Assembly (NCBI GenBank): GCA_028718125.1
Contig: JAQUMN010000001.1
Span: forward strand, 222,346 to 286,345
Length of the DNA stretch: 64,000 nucleotides
Direction: 5' to 3'
Origin: Kiritimatiellia bacterium
GTDB lineage: Bacteria > Verrucomicrobiota > Kiritimatiellia > JAAZAB01
Shown: piece after piece, positions 9,923 through 17,854 of the stretch
Position numbering within the stretch: position 1 is the stretch's first letter
Layout: every line of letters starts with the position of its first letter
Position numbers and translations under genes: made by a program
The notes under the pieces: generated by a model
What the model was told of the DNA's origin: nothing
Databases searched by the model: none
What the model saw: the letters and a program-made list of their open reading frames with translations, nothing else

Positions 9923-10157
9923 TGGTAACGGTCCTTTTCGATAGTCATATGGGCCGGGCATTGCGGTTTTCAAACGGCGCCGTCCAAGCTAATTGCCGGG
10001 CACACCGCCGGCGCCTGTTTATACCTTAATTTCAGACTTCCTGATCCCGGCGAAAGACAATACGTCGGCACTTGCATCGATTCCATGGAGGGCCGTAGAT
10101 TTGCCGGGCGTTTCGCCCGGCAACCATCGTCGCGCCCTTGTCCCGGCGGGATTCAGA

Positions 10158-11537
10158 TCAGCGGCCCGTGAAAACCATGCCCCGGTGCAGGAACTCGAAG
10201 GCGCCGATATCCACCGTGCCTTCGATAATCCGGCGGCGGCCGTCCATGTCCAGGGCGGTGTCCATCCAGCCCTGGTTGAAGCCCTTATTGATGCAGGGCG
10301 AATCCGGGGTAAGCCGGTAATCGCCGCCTGTGAAGTTCGCAAACGCGGCATCGTTGGTGACGTTGCCCTCGCCGCTGATCCCGGCGCCATACCCGGGCGG
10401 GTCGTTGGTCGACGTCGTACAGCAATAGGCCAGCGTGCTGTCGTAGTAATTATTGGTTTCTGCGTGAGAGTAGGAATCCCAATTTCCCAGGATGATGCAG
10501 TTGGTTGCCGACATGATTGCGATGCCGCCGCCATGGCCACGGGGCTGACCAGTCGTGTAATAGCCATGCACCCGGTTGCTCACGATGGTGCAGTTCGCGG
10601 CAACGGCTTTATACAGCCCGCCTCCATAGCCCAGTACCGAGGAGTAGTTGCTTACAACCAGGCAGTTGTAGAACCGCATCCGATATCCGCCGCCCGCCGA
10701 TTCGCGCGAACTGTTGGCAATGATGATGGAATTCCAGCAACTGTTCCCTGCCTCAGTCAAACTGCCGCCAAACACCCCGCCGCCGTAACATCCCCCGCCG
10801 GTGGCCGAATTCATGCTGATGGTGCAATTGCTGATCGTGGTGTAATACGCGCCGCCGCCATAATTTTGAGCGGTATTCCGGGTCATCGTGCAATCGTATG
10901 CCTTGGCATATTCCGTAGCTGAAAGACCTCCGATCCCGCCACCGTTCACGGCGGAGTTCGCCTCTATCGTGCAGTTCCGCGCTACCGCGTAAGCGATACC
11001 GCCGCCATTGTTCTTTGCATTGTTGCCGATAATCAGGCAGTTGGATATGAGCCCGTTCCCTCCGGAACCGTAAACTCCGCCGCCGTTAAAATTGAGCGCA
11101 CCAGCAAGCATGGTGGCCCCGTTCGTCATCGTAAACCCGATCAGCGATGCGCCGTTGGTTATATAAACACAACGCACGGCATTGGTGCCATTGGCGGTCA
11201 CGGGGGAATGCCACTGGCCCTTGATGACGGTATCGGCCCAATTCGTGCTGGATGCGCGTACGGTAATCGCTTTCCAGATCACTACGCGGTTGCTCACTGA
11301 GCCGCCGGCAGCAACCTGCGCCCCCGTATCATACACGCCGCTGGCAACCAGGACCGTGTCGTCCGCCTCGCATTGGTCATCGTCAATGGCCTGCTGGATA
11401 TTGCTCGCCGCCGTCGTCCAATCGGTGAACGGGCTCGCAGCGCCGGCGTTATTCTTGATGACATAATGCGTATCAGCCAAAGCCGCCTCCGCGAGGAGCA
11501 TCATTGACAGAACCAGGATATGGACTTTATTTTTCAT
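10158..11537 (-). CDS. Secreted right-handed parallel beta-helix protein
   Basis: About 459 residues. The start at 11537 is preferred because the signal peptide (MKNKVHILVLSMMLLAEAALA) begins there and matches the start of the paralogue at 1-753; an in-frame ATG 12 codons upstream is possible. The body is a ladder of short strands (NCLIIGNNAKNNGGG, NCTIEANSAVNGGG, DCTMTRNTAQNYGGG) that fits a parallel beta-helix. The C-terminus has the usual GGDYRLTPDSPCIN closing motif followed by GRRRIIEGTVDIGAFEF. It is probably a surface or secreted protein associated with the neighbouring glycosidases; no enzymatic residues are identified. Confidence 0.8.
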   Translation of the reverse strand: MKNKVHILVLSMMLLAEAALADTHYVIKNNAGAASPFTDWTTAASNIQQAIDDDQCEADDTVLVASGVYDTGAQVAAGGSVSNRVVIWKAITVRASSTNWADTVIKGQWHSPVTANGTNAVRCVYITNGASLIGFTMTNGATMLAGALNFNGGGVYGSGGNGLISNCLIIGNNAKNNGGGIAYAVARNCTIEANSAVNGGGIGGLSATEYAKAYDCTMTRNTAQNYGGGAYYTTISNCTISMNSATGGGCYGGGVFGGSLTEAGNSCWNSIIIANSSRESAGGGYRMRFYNCLVVSNYSSVLGYGGGLYKAVAANCTIVSNRVHGYYTTGQPRGHGGGIAIMSATNCIILGNWDSYSHAETNNYYDSTLAYCCTTSTNDPPGYGAGISGEGNVTNDAAFANFTGGDYRLTPDSPCINKGFNQGWMDTALDMDGRRRIIEGTVDIGAFEFLHRGMVFTGR

Positions 11538-11640
11538 AACGATACTGGCATGCCGCACAATTAATATAGGCAAACAAACACTATCTCATATTTAGAATAT
11601 TGTAAATATCAGGGTCGTACAAGCAGAAATGCATTGCCGA

Positions 11641-11682
11641 GCAGGACTGCGTCATTAATGCTGAAACCAGCGGCGGCGGAGG
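11641..11682 (+). repeat. Fragment of palindromic repeat family A (left end only)
   Basis: The sequence GACTGCGTCATTAATGCTGA and the following AACCAGCGGC match the left third of the ~120-bp family A element. The inner palindrome and right terminus are missing, so this is a truncated copy. It lies in the 169-base gap between the beta-helix gene and the UroD-family gene. Confidence 0.6.
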
Positions 11683-11706
11683 CCTGCTGCCCTATCATGC
11701 GCACAA

Positions 11707-12825
11707 TCAATATTTTCCGTATTCCCGGCCGGCCTCCACCATGGCATGGATATTCTCGTCCGGGGTATTGCTCCCGGGAGAATCGCCGGTGCTGAGCACA
11801 AAGCCGCCCCCAAAAGCGGCATCGGCGATGGCTTGTTTCACAGCGTCCTTGATGTCACCGGGCTTGCCTTTATGGAGCAGGACGGTATTGATATTCCCCT
11901 TGAGGCAGAATTTATCCCCGAACTTCTGCTTGGCAGCCTTTAAATCGATATCCCCCGTCGGCGATCCTTCCAGGGGCTCCATAATGTTCAAGTCGGTTTC
12001 CTGGTAATTCATCGCCACCACTTTTTCGGATTTCCCGCAGGTATGGGCGTGGGATAGAACCCCCGCTTTTTTACAGAGGGCCGTGACATCCTGGACGATG
12101 GGCAATGAATAGTTGCGATAGATCTCGGGCGAGATCAGGGAGAGGGACGAACTGGAAGCGGGAATCCAGATGACCTCCGGTTTGGCCTGGACGGCAATTT
12201 TAATAAAGTCGCTCACATATTGGCGATAGAACTGAAAGATATCGTCCATCAATTCCGGGTAATCGTAAAAATCCAGAACAGCCCTTTCGGCGCCGCGGCG
12301 TGACACCCAGAAATCGGGAAAAGGCGTTCTCCCGGTTACGCCGATGACACCGGATGCTCCCACCTTTGAAGAAGCCGCCACCTCCGGATAATACACAGCC
12401 TGTTCCATAACCCATTTAAGTTTAGGCCAATCCTGGTCAATATCCTTGATATACTTTTCCATGGACCAGGGCGGGGCATCCCTGGGGAAGGCCACAACAT
12501 CCTTCAAGTCGCCATAAGGAGTATGGGTGATTATTTCTTGAGTAATAGCCGCATCGGTTTGCTCAATAATCTTTCTCTCGGCCTTTACGCCCGGTTCGCT
12601 TCTTATGCGTCCAAAATAATCCCATATTTCACAGCCCAGCTTCCTGTTGGCCTCAATATAAACATCCTCAAAAGAGGGGTCCCCGTATAGAAATACGTTC
12701 CACCAGGGCTTCCTGGTTTTTTCATGCCACCAGCGCATGCCGATTAAATCGATGTCGGGGGCAATCGGAACAATGTCCGGCTGCTTATTTCCAAAGGCTG
12801 ATAATAATCTTTCTTTGCCCGTCAT
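11707..12825 (-). CDS. Uroporphyrinogen decarboxylase (URO-D) superfamily protein, probably methyltransferase-like
   Basis: A 372-residue soluble protein beginning MTGKERLLSAFGNKQPDIVP, the typical opening of the URO-D/MtaA/CmuA superfamily. It keeps a late His/Cys motif (SHAHTCGKSEK) and the characteristic C-terminal FVLSTGDSPGSNTPDEN block. PVC-group genomes carry many such genes away from heme loci. They are thought to be corrinoid or zinc-dependent methyltransferases rather than true HemE, and the absence of heme genes nearby supports this. It is flanked by a beta-helix gene and a GH84-like gene on the same strand. The substrate is unknown. Confidence 0.75.
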   Translation of the reverse strand: MTGKERLLSAFGNKQPDIVPIAPDIDLIGMRWWHEKTRKPWWNVFLYGDPSFEDVYIEANRKLGCEIWDYFGRIRSEPGVKAERKIIEQTDAAITQEIITHTPYGDLKDVVAFPRDAPPWSMEKYIKDIDQDWPKLKWVMEQAVYYPEVAASSKVGASGVIGVTGRTPFPDFWVSRRGAERAVLDFYDYPELMDDIFQFYRQYVSDFIKIAVQAKPEVIWIPASSSSLSLISPEIYRNYSLPIVQDVTALCKKAGVLSHAHTCGKSEKVVAMNYQETDLNIMEPLEGSPTGDIDLKAAKQKFGDKFCLKGNINTVLLHKGKPGDIKDAVKQAIADAAFGGGFVLSTGDSPGSNTPDENIHAMVEAGREYGKY

Positions 12826-12989
12826 TGAATTTTACCCCGTTGATTATCAGATTCCTTCCATAACCCGGCGTACCGCTATGTCGGAACGGCATTTCCGCCG
12901 CTCCCGGCCATTGGATAACTCATTATGGCAAGCTTCATCGGGTCATTTTCCTTTTCCGCCGGGGGTTCAGCAGTGCCAAAAGCACGGGG

Positions 12990-15251
12990 TCACTTGCCTG
13001 CTTCCGTCAATTTCCGGACGATCGCGTAATTAAGCATGAAGAAAGGCGCGCCGAAGTTCGAATCGCTGTCCTCGAGGTTGACGATCTTCAGCTCGTTGTA
13101 GCGCTTCAGCGCCGCGGCCGGGATCGTGAATGTGCGCCGGGACCAGCCTTCGTGGACAAACCCGCTCTTGCCCTCGAAGATCGCCGTCTCGTTGACCATG
13201 ATCTTGATGCCGCATTCCGCCTCCGCATCGTCATCCTGGCCGGAAACGATCAATTGGTAATCCCGTTCGGGCGGGAACGGTTCGATTTGGAATGGAGCCT
13301 TCATGGCCGGAGACCCGCTGCGGGCGCCGTGAACCCAGGTGGCCAGGCGCTTCTCGCAACGGTAGGCATAAGACTGGGCCGCGCCGCCGCCCGTAAAATC
13401 ATAGGCCGAGAGAAACGTATCGGTTTTGGCGTTCAACCCCGATTCGGCTTCAGCCCGCTTCCGTTCCGGCTCGACATTCTTGGCGAATCCTGCAAGGTCC
13501 TTATTTTTCTTGAGGCCGGCTAAGAAATTTTTCTGCCCCTGAATAGCGCCGACCATGCCGGAAAACGTCTTTACGGCGCCGGGGTGGTATGCCAGCGCGT
13601 TCGACCAGGCCATGTCCACCTCGATCATGCGCTGTTCCATTACCAGGAGGTCACGCGCCGCCGCCGGGGATGGGCGCGAGCCGTATTGATCGAAGAACGA
13701 CAGCTTGGCGTTGAGTTCCACAAGCGCGGGATAGGTCTCGGGACCGAACATGTGTTTGGTTATTTCCGCAGCCGATTGTTCCGGGTCGTAAGCCTTGGGA
13801 TTCCATAAAAAATCCGCCAGCGTCAACATCGGCAGCAGAAATTGCCCGCCGCCGTTCAACATGTAGGCCTCAACCTCCTCGAAAAAACCGGCGTAATGCC
13901 ATTCCGGCCAGGCCGGGATCGGGTCGGGGCAATAATAGTACCCATAGGCATGGTTGAAGAGGATGTTCTGATAAAATAGCGGCTTGCGCTGGATCAGGTC
14001 GGCGATCCATTTCGTCTGGCTTGAGTCAATCTTGCTCGACTTGACCGCCGGGCCGGTCCAGTCGATGCCCATGTCCTTCGGCGTTCGCGCGCCCAGCGCC
14101 TTCAGGTACTCCTCCCGGTTTTCGGTATAAGGGCAAGCACCCGGTCCCCAGTAAAAAGGCGGGCAAAAGAGCATCCGGGCCTGCGGATACTTTTCCTTCA
14201 ACGCCTTGTGCAGCTTATTGAGCAGGTAAATATCCGCCTCCTTCGCGGAACCGAAATCCTTTACATCGTCCGGGTGCAGGGGAAAACGCATGTCGTCGAA
14301 ATGCAGACTGAAATTTCCCCCCAGTTCCGCCGCGAACAACGCATGTTTCAACATGGCCTGGAAATCATCCTCGTTCTTGCAGCGCGGCTGATTCTCGGTC
14401 TTGTCTTCGGCCAATGGACGCAGACTGGCGTACCATTCAATGCCCAACGGCGTCAGGATATCGCCGATCATTTTCACGGTAGTCTTGCCCCGTTCGGGGA
14501 GTTCCTTGCGCCAGAGATTGGGCACGCCGCGCAAGGGCGGCACCCGATAGGTGAACGCATCGGCCACGTCTATAAAATTAATCTTGGCCCCCACCATGAC
14601 GTGGACATCTTCCGGTTTCCGCAGCGCTGCGAGCACGCCGCGCCGGGCGATGGCCGGATAATCGGTCACCTCGGCCAGGCGCGCCGCCGGCCGCCCCTCC
14701 TGGCGCGTGACTAACTGGTTGAACGACTGAACCGCCCACAGCAAGCCAAGTTTATCCTTGCCTCTGAGCAGGATCACCGTCCGGTCGCCCTGTTTCCCCG
14801 AGCGGATGATGTAACCTTCCGGCTTATCCGGGAGGCCCGTGTCCTTCAGGATAGCGTCGGCAGCCGGTGTGTCGCTGACACAGATATAGGTTGGGAATGC
14901 GTCCCCAATCGCCGCGGCCACCGTCGTCGTGCCGCCGTAGCGCTGGATGCGGTCCATCAGATAGGCAAGGCGCGGATCGTCCGGCTTGACGTCCTTGCCC
15001 AATACCAGGCCGACCGACGCCAGCGGCGCAAATTGGTCATGATAGGTCGCCTGTTGCGGAGTGGGATATATCGTACCGGTATAGAAGGGCGCGAGGAGCA
15101 CGTCGTTCTGCTCGGCCTCCGCCGCCGCCAGGGCCGCCGCATTAGTGGCCGGAGCACCCTGGCCCGGCCAGCCCGTGGCCAAAAAAATTAAGACCATTAC
15201 CATCCCGACGATCACGCGGGCAGGCCGTTCACTTTGGAAGATGGTGGTCAT
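12990..15251 (-). CDS. GH84-like secreted beta-N-acetylglucosaminidase, paralogue 2
   Basis: A 753-residue exported protein. The signal segment is residues ~1-32 (VIVGMVMVLIFLATGWPGQG), with a GGAG site 10 bases before the start. The hexosaminidase-type accessory domain (GYIIRSGK, LLRGKDKLGLLWAVQSFNQL) is followed by a barrel with the Asp pair at about residues 318-319 (FSLHFDDMRFPLHPDD) and a C-terminal beta-sandwich. It is close at DNA level to the gene at 17855-20104, except for a divergent middle segment. Unlike the other two paralogues it has no adjacent FG-GAP gene. Downstream on the same strand is a UroD-family gene. Confidence 0.72.
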   Translation of the reverse strand: MTTIFQSERPARVIVGMVMVLIFLATGWPGQGAPATNAAALAAAEAEQNDVLLAPFYTGTIYPTPQQATYHDQFAPLASVGLVLGKDVKPDDPRLAYLMDRIQRYGGTTTVAAAIGDAFPTYICVSDTPAADAILKDTGLPDKPEGYIIRSGKQGDRTVILLRGKDKLGLLWAVQSFNQLVTRQEGRPAARLAEVTDYPAIARRGVLAALRKPEDVHVMVGAKINFIDVADAFTYRVPPLRGVPNLWRKELPERGKTTVKMIGDILTPLGIEWYASLRPLAEDKTENQPRCKNEDDFQAMLKHALFAAELGGNFSLHFDDMRFPLHPDDVKDFGSAKEADIYLLNKLHKALKEKYPQARMLFCPPFYWGPGACPYTENREEYLKALGARTPKDMGIDWTGPAVKSSKIDSSQTKWIADLIQRKPLFYQNILFNHAYGYYYCPDPIPAWPEWHYAGFFEEVEAYMLNGGGQFLLPMLTLADFLWNPKAYDPEQSAAEITKHMFGPETYPALVELNAKLSFFDQYGSRPSPAAARDLLVMEQRMIEVDMAWSNALAYHPGAVKTFSGMVGAIQGQKNFLAGLKKNKDLAGFAKNVEPERKRAEAESGLNAKTDTFLSAYDFTGGGAAQSYAYRCEKRLATWVHGARSGSPAMKAPFQIEPFPPERDYQLIVSGQDDDAEAECGIKIMVNETAIFEGKSGFVHEGWSRRTFTIPAAALKRYNELKIVNLEDSDSNFGAPFFMLNYAIVRKLTEAGK

Positions 15252-15340
15252 TGAAATGTTCTCCGGATGGGTTGTTGGTTAACATTTTATAATTTATATC
15301 ACGTTGTTTTCGGGCATACGAGCAGACAATTTTTTAATCA

Positions 15341-16672
15341 TTATGCGGTGGCGCGCTTTCCCTTTTGCGCGGGGTTCAGCAGCGCCAGGACGCGATCAAG
15401 ATTGTCAAACACCTTGTGAAAACCTTCCAGGCACCGTTCCGCCAGCTCGCGCGTTTCGGGCACTATCTTGCCCCCGAAAGGGCCCAGGTATGAGTGCGAT
15501 TCCAGGAAACGCAGGGTCTCGGGATAATCTTCGGGGCGATAGCTGACGGAACCCCGGTAGTGTTGACACTTCCACGGGCAGCCCTTGCCGTAGGCATTCT
15601 TCTTAAGGAACACGGCCTGGGCCGGAACGGGGATATTCTGCCAGGTCCCCATGGGCACGCCTTCGCTCCGCAGCGCTTTTTCCATGCACTCCCGGAATGG
15701 TCGCGCCTCCATATCCACCCCGGCGTCAGCAGGCGAAAATTCAACCACGTAATTGAAGTATACCGGGTCGCGGTCCGCAGGCGTGAACGGCGGCTTGACC
15801 CCTTTGAGCTGCTTCAATCCGGAACTGATCATATCGCAACACCGGCGTCGCTTCCGGGTCGTAGTATCCAGGCGCTCAAGCTGAGCCAGGCCGAACACGG
15901 CGCCGAATTCGCTGATGCGATAGTTCCACCCGACACCGAAGGCGTTATACTCGCGTTTCCGGCCTGGAATGATTCTTTCGCCGAACTGCCTCAGCATCTT
16001 GGCCCGTTCGAAGGTGAGATCGTTGTTGGTCACAAACAACCCGCCTTCACTGCCGCTGGAAAGGGGCTTGGAAACTTCCATGCTGAAGCCGGCCGCATCC
16101 TCGATGGCGCCGATCTTCCGGCCCTTGTATTGCGAACCGTGGGCCTGGCAGGCATCCGAAATGACCTTGAGCCCATGCTTCCTCGCGATCTTAAGAATCT
16201 TTCCCATCTCGGCCGGCATGCCATGCAGATGGACCGGCATGATGGCTTTCGTGAACGGCGTGATGCTTGCCTCGATCTTCGCGGGATCCATGCCGAACGT
16301 CCTGGGTTCAACGTCCACAAACACGGGAATGGCATTATGATGCAACACGGCAGCCGCGGAAGCCCAGAACGTGAGAGCCGGCACGATGACCTCGTCTCCC
16401 GGTCCGATATCGAGGGCTGCGATGCACATATGCAGGGCCGCGGTGCCGCTGTTGACCGCCAGGCAATGCTTGACGCCCAGGTAGTCAGCCCATTGCCCGG
16501 CAAGCAGATTGCTGGGCCGCGCGGATGCCGCCAGTCCCACGCCAAAATCGGGACGATTCAAAAATGCGTTGATGCTCCGCCGCTCCCGGCCGGTCACGAC
16601 CGGTCTCCGGCCGAATGCTCCCGGGGGAACTGCCGGGCGTCCGCCGGCCAATGCCAATCTTGACGTGCTCAT
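15341..16672 (-). CDS. DegT/DnrJ/EryC1/StrS family PLP-dependent aminotransferase
   Basis: A 443-residue fold-type I aminotransferase. It shows the phosphate-binding NSGTAALHMCIAAL region, the PLP-ring Asp (Asp173 in VISDACQAHG) and the PLP-binding Lys202 in FSMEVSKPLSSGSEGG. Family members transaminate nucleotide-linked or free keto-sugars, or act as sugar dehydratases. With no partner dehydratase or nucleotidyltransferase adjacent, the substrate is open; a role in degrading or rebuilding aminosugars fits the surrounding glycosidases. A second, divergent DegT gene is at 21529-22719. Confidence 0.85.
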   Translation of the reverse strand: MSTSRLALAGGRPAVPPGAFGRRPVVTGRERRSINAFLNRPDFGVGLAASARPSNLLAGQWADYLGVKHCLAVNSGTAALHMCIAALDIGPGDEVIVPALTFWASAAAVLHHNAIPVFVDVEPRTFGMDPAKIEASITPFTKAIMPVHLHGMPAEMGKILKIARKHGLKVISDACQAHGSQYKGRKIGAIEDAAGFSMEVSKPLSSGSEGGLFVTNNDLTFERAKMLRQFGERIIPGRKREYNAFGVGWNYRISEFGAVFGLAQLERLDTTTRKRRRCCDMISSGLKQLKGVKPPFTPADRDPVYFNYVVEFSPADAGVDMEARPFRECMEKALRSEGVPMGTWQNIPVPAQAVFLKKNAYGKGCPWKCQHYRGSVSYRPEDYPETLRFLESHSYLGPFGGKIVPETRELAERCLEGFHKVFDNLDRVLALLNPAQKGKRATA

Positions 16673-16790
16673 CGGTTTGCCTCCCGTGCAAATAACAATT
16701 GCGGGATTTGGATTGCGACGGGAAGACTGTGCAACAAGATGGGATCAAGCACAAGAGGAGCGCGTTGCTTTCATCTGGATTCGATTGCGA

Positions 16791-17657
16791 TCACTCGGCG
16801 GTCCGGACATCGCGGGGCGCGAAGTTGAAATAGCGGCGGAACACGCGGGAAAAATAATTGGGATCGTTGAATCCCACCGCGTAGGCGGCTTCCGACACGT
16901 TGTGCGTCGCCTGCTGGAGCAGGAGTTTGGCCTTTTGCATGCGCAGGCTGGTCAAATAGGCAAAGAGCGTGAAATTGCTTTCCCGGCTGAAAATGTGCGA
17001 AAGGTAATACGGGCTAATCTTCAGGGCATGCGCAATGGCATCCAGGGTGATCGGTTCGCGGTAATGCTCGCCGATCCAGGTCCGGGCTTGCTCAAACAAT
17101 TTTTTCCGGCGGCGAAGGCCATAATCCTTGTGCCGCGCCGATTCTTTCCGTGCAACGTTCACGCCTTGATAGACCGAGCCCAGCAGCAGCGACAGGCAAG
17201 CCTGGGCCAGCCAGATATCCACGGATGTGTGCTGGCGATGGGACGCCCGCAATTTTTCAATCCAGGGCATGATTTCCACGCGGTGTTGTGCGCAGTACTT
17301 GCAGAACTGCCGGATCGTGACGGCCCGGAAATAGTCGGCTTCCGCCTCCCAGTGAAAATGGACCATGTAAGTTTCCAATCCCTTGGCCAAGTCGAATTCG
17401 TCCCGGTGAATGGTGTGGCCGGGAACCAGGATCGTATCGCCCGGACCGGCCTGTAACACGGCGCCTTTCAGATGGACTTTGACATGTCCATGGACGACAT
17501 GAATGAGTTCGATGGTGGGGGATGGATGGGCCTGCCGCGCCCAAATGGCATCGAAAATGGTGGCGCCCATGGAATGGATCACCGGCAGGACATGAAAGGA
17601 TGCCGGCATGACGGCCAGCACTGTATGGTTGGGCGCCGTATGCTTGAGTCGCGGCAT
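16791..17657 (-). CDS. AraC-family transcriptional regulator
   Basis: A 288-residue regulator with an N-terminal cupin-like sensing domain (GPGDTILVPGHTIHRDEF, residues ~60-110) and a C-terminal double helix-turn-helix (ITLDAIAHALKISPYYLSHI followed by VSEAAYAVGFNDPNYFSRVF, ending FNFAPRDVR). This is the classic arrangement for sugar-responsive activators. It lies among secreted glycosidase and aminotransferase genes on the same strand, so it is a plausible local regulator of them. No operator could be identified. The 197-base gap upstream contains repeat copy 17741-17853. Confidence 0.88.
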   Translation of the reverse strand: MPRLKHTAPNHTVLAVMPASFHVLPVIHSMGATIFDAIWARQAHPSPTIELIHVVHGHVKVHLKGAVLQAGPGDTILVPGHTIHRDEFDLAKGLETYMVHFHWEAEADYFRAVTIRQFCKYCAQHRVEIMPWIEKLRASHRQHTSVDIWLAQACLSLLLGSVYQGVNVARKESARHKDYGLRRRKKLFEQARTWIGEHYREPITLDAIAHALKISPYYLSHIFSRESNFTLFAYLTSLRMQKAKLLLQQATHNVSEAAYAVGFNDPNYFSRVFRRYFNFAPRDVRTAE

Positions 17658-17740
17658 GTAAATGTTCCCCGGGTTAGGTATTCATCATGCCATTATTGTA
17701 TCCCGAATCAACACTAAAGGAATGGGAATCATGCATAACT

Positions 17741-17853
17741 CACGGCTGCGTCATACATGCTGAAACCAGCGACGTCGCAGGCGCTCCGCCCTCCACTATC
17801 GCGAAAAAATTGGCGTTCATGGAGGGGCGAGCTCCCGCGAGACCGTTCTTGAC
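17741..17853 (+). repeat. Nested palindromic repeat family A, copy 2
   Basis: A ~113-bp copy with left terminus CACGGCTGCGTCA and the inner palindrome (GCTCCGCCCTCCA / TGGAGGGGCGAGCTC). It ends at TTCTTGAC, one base before the stop codon of the GH84-like gene at 17855. The right terminal inverted repeat is therefore lost or replaced by coding sequence. It is nearly identical to copy 1 over the core. Confidence 0.85.
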
Positions 17854-17854
17854 T

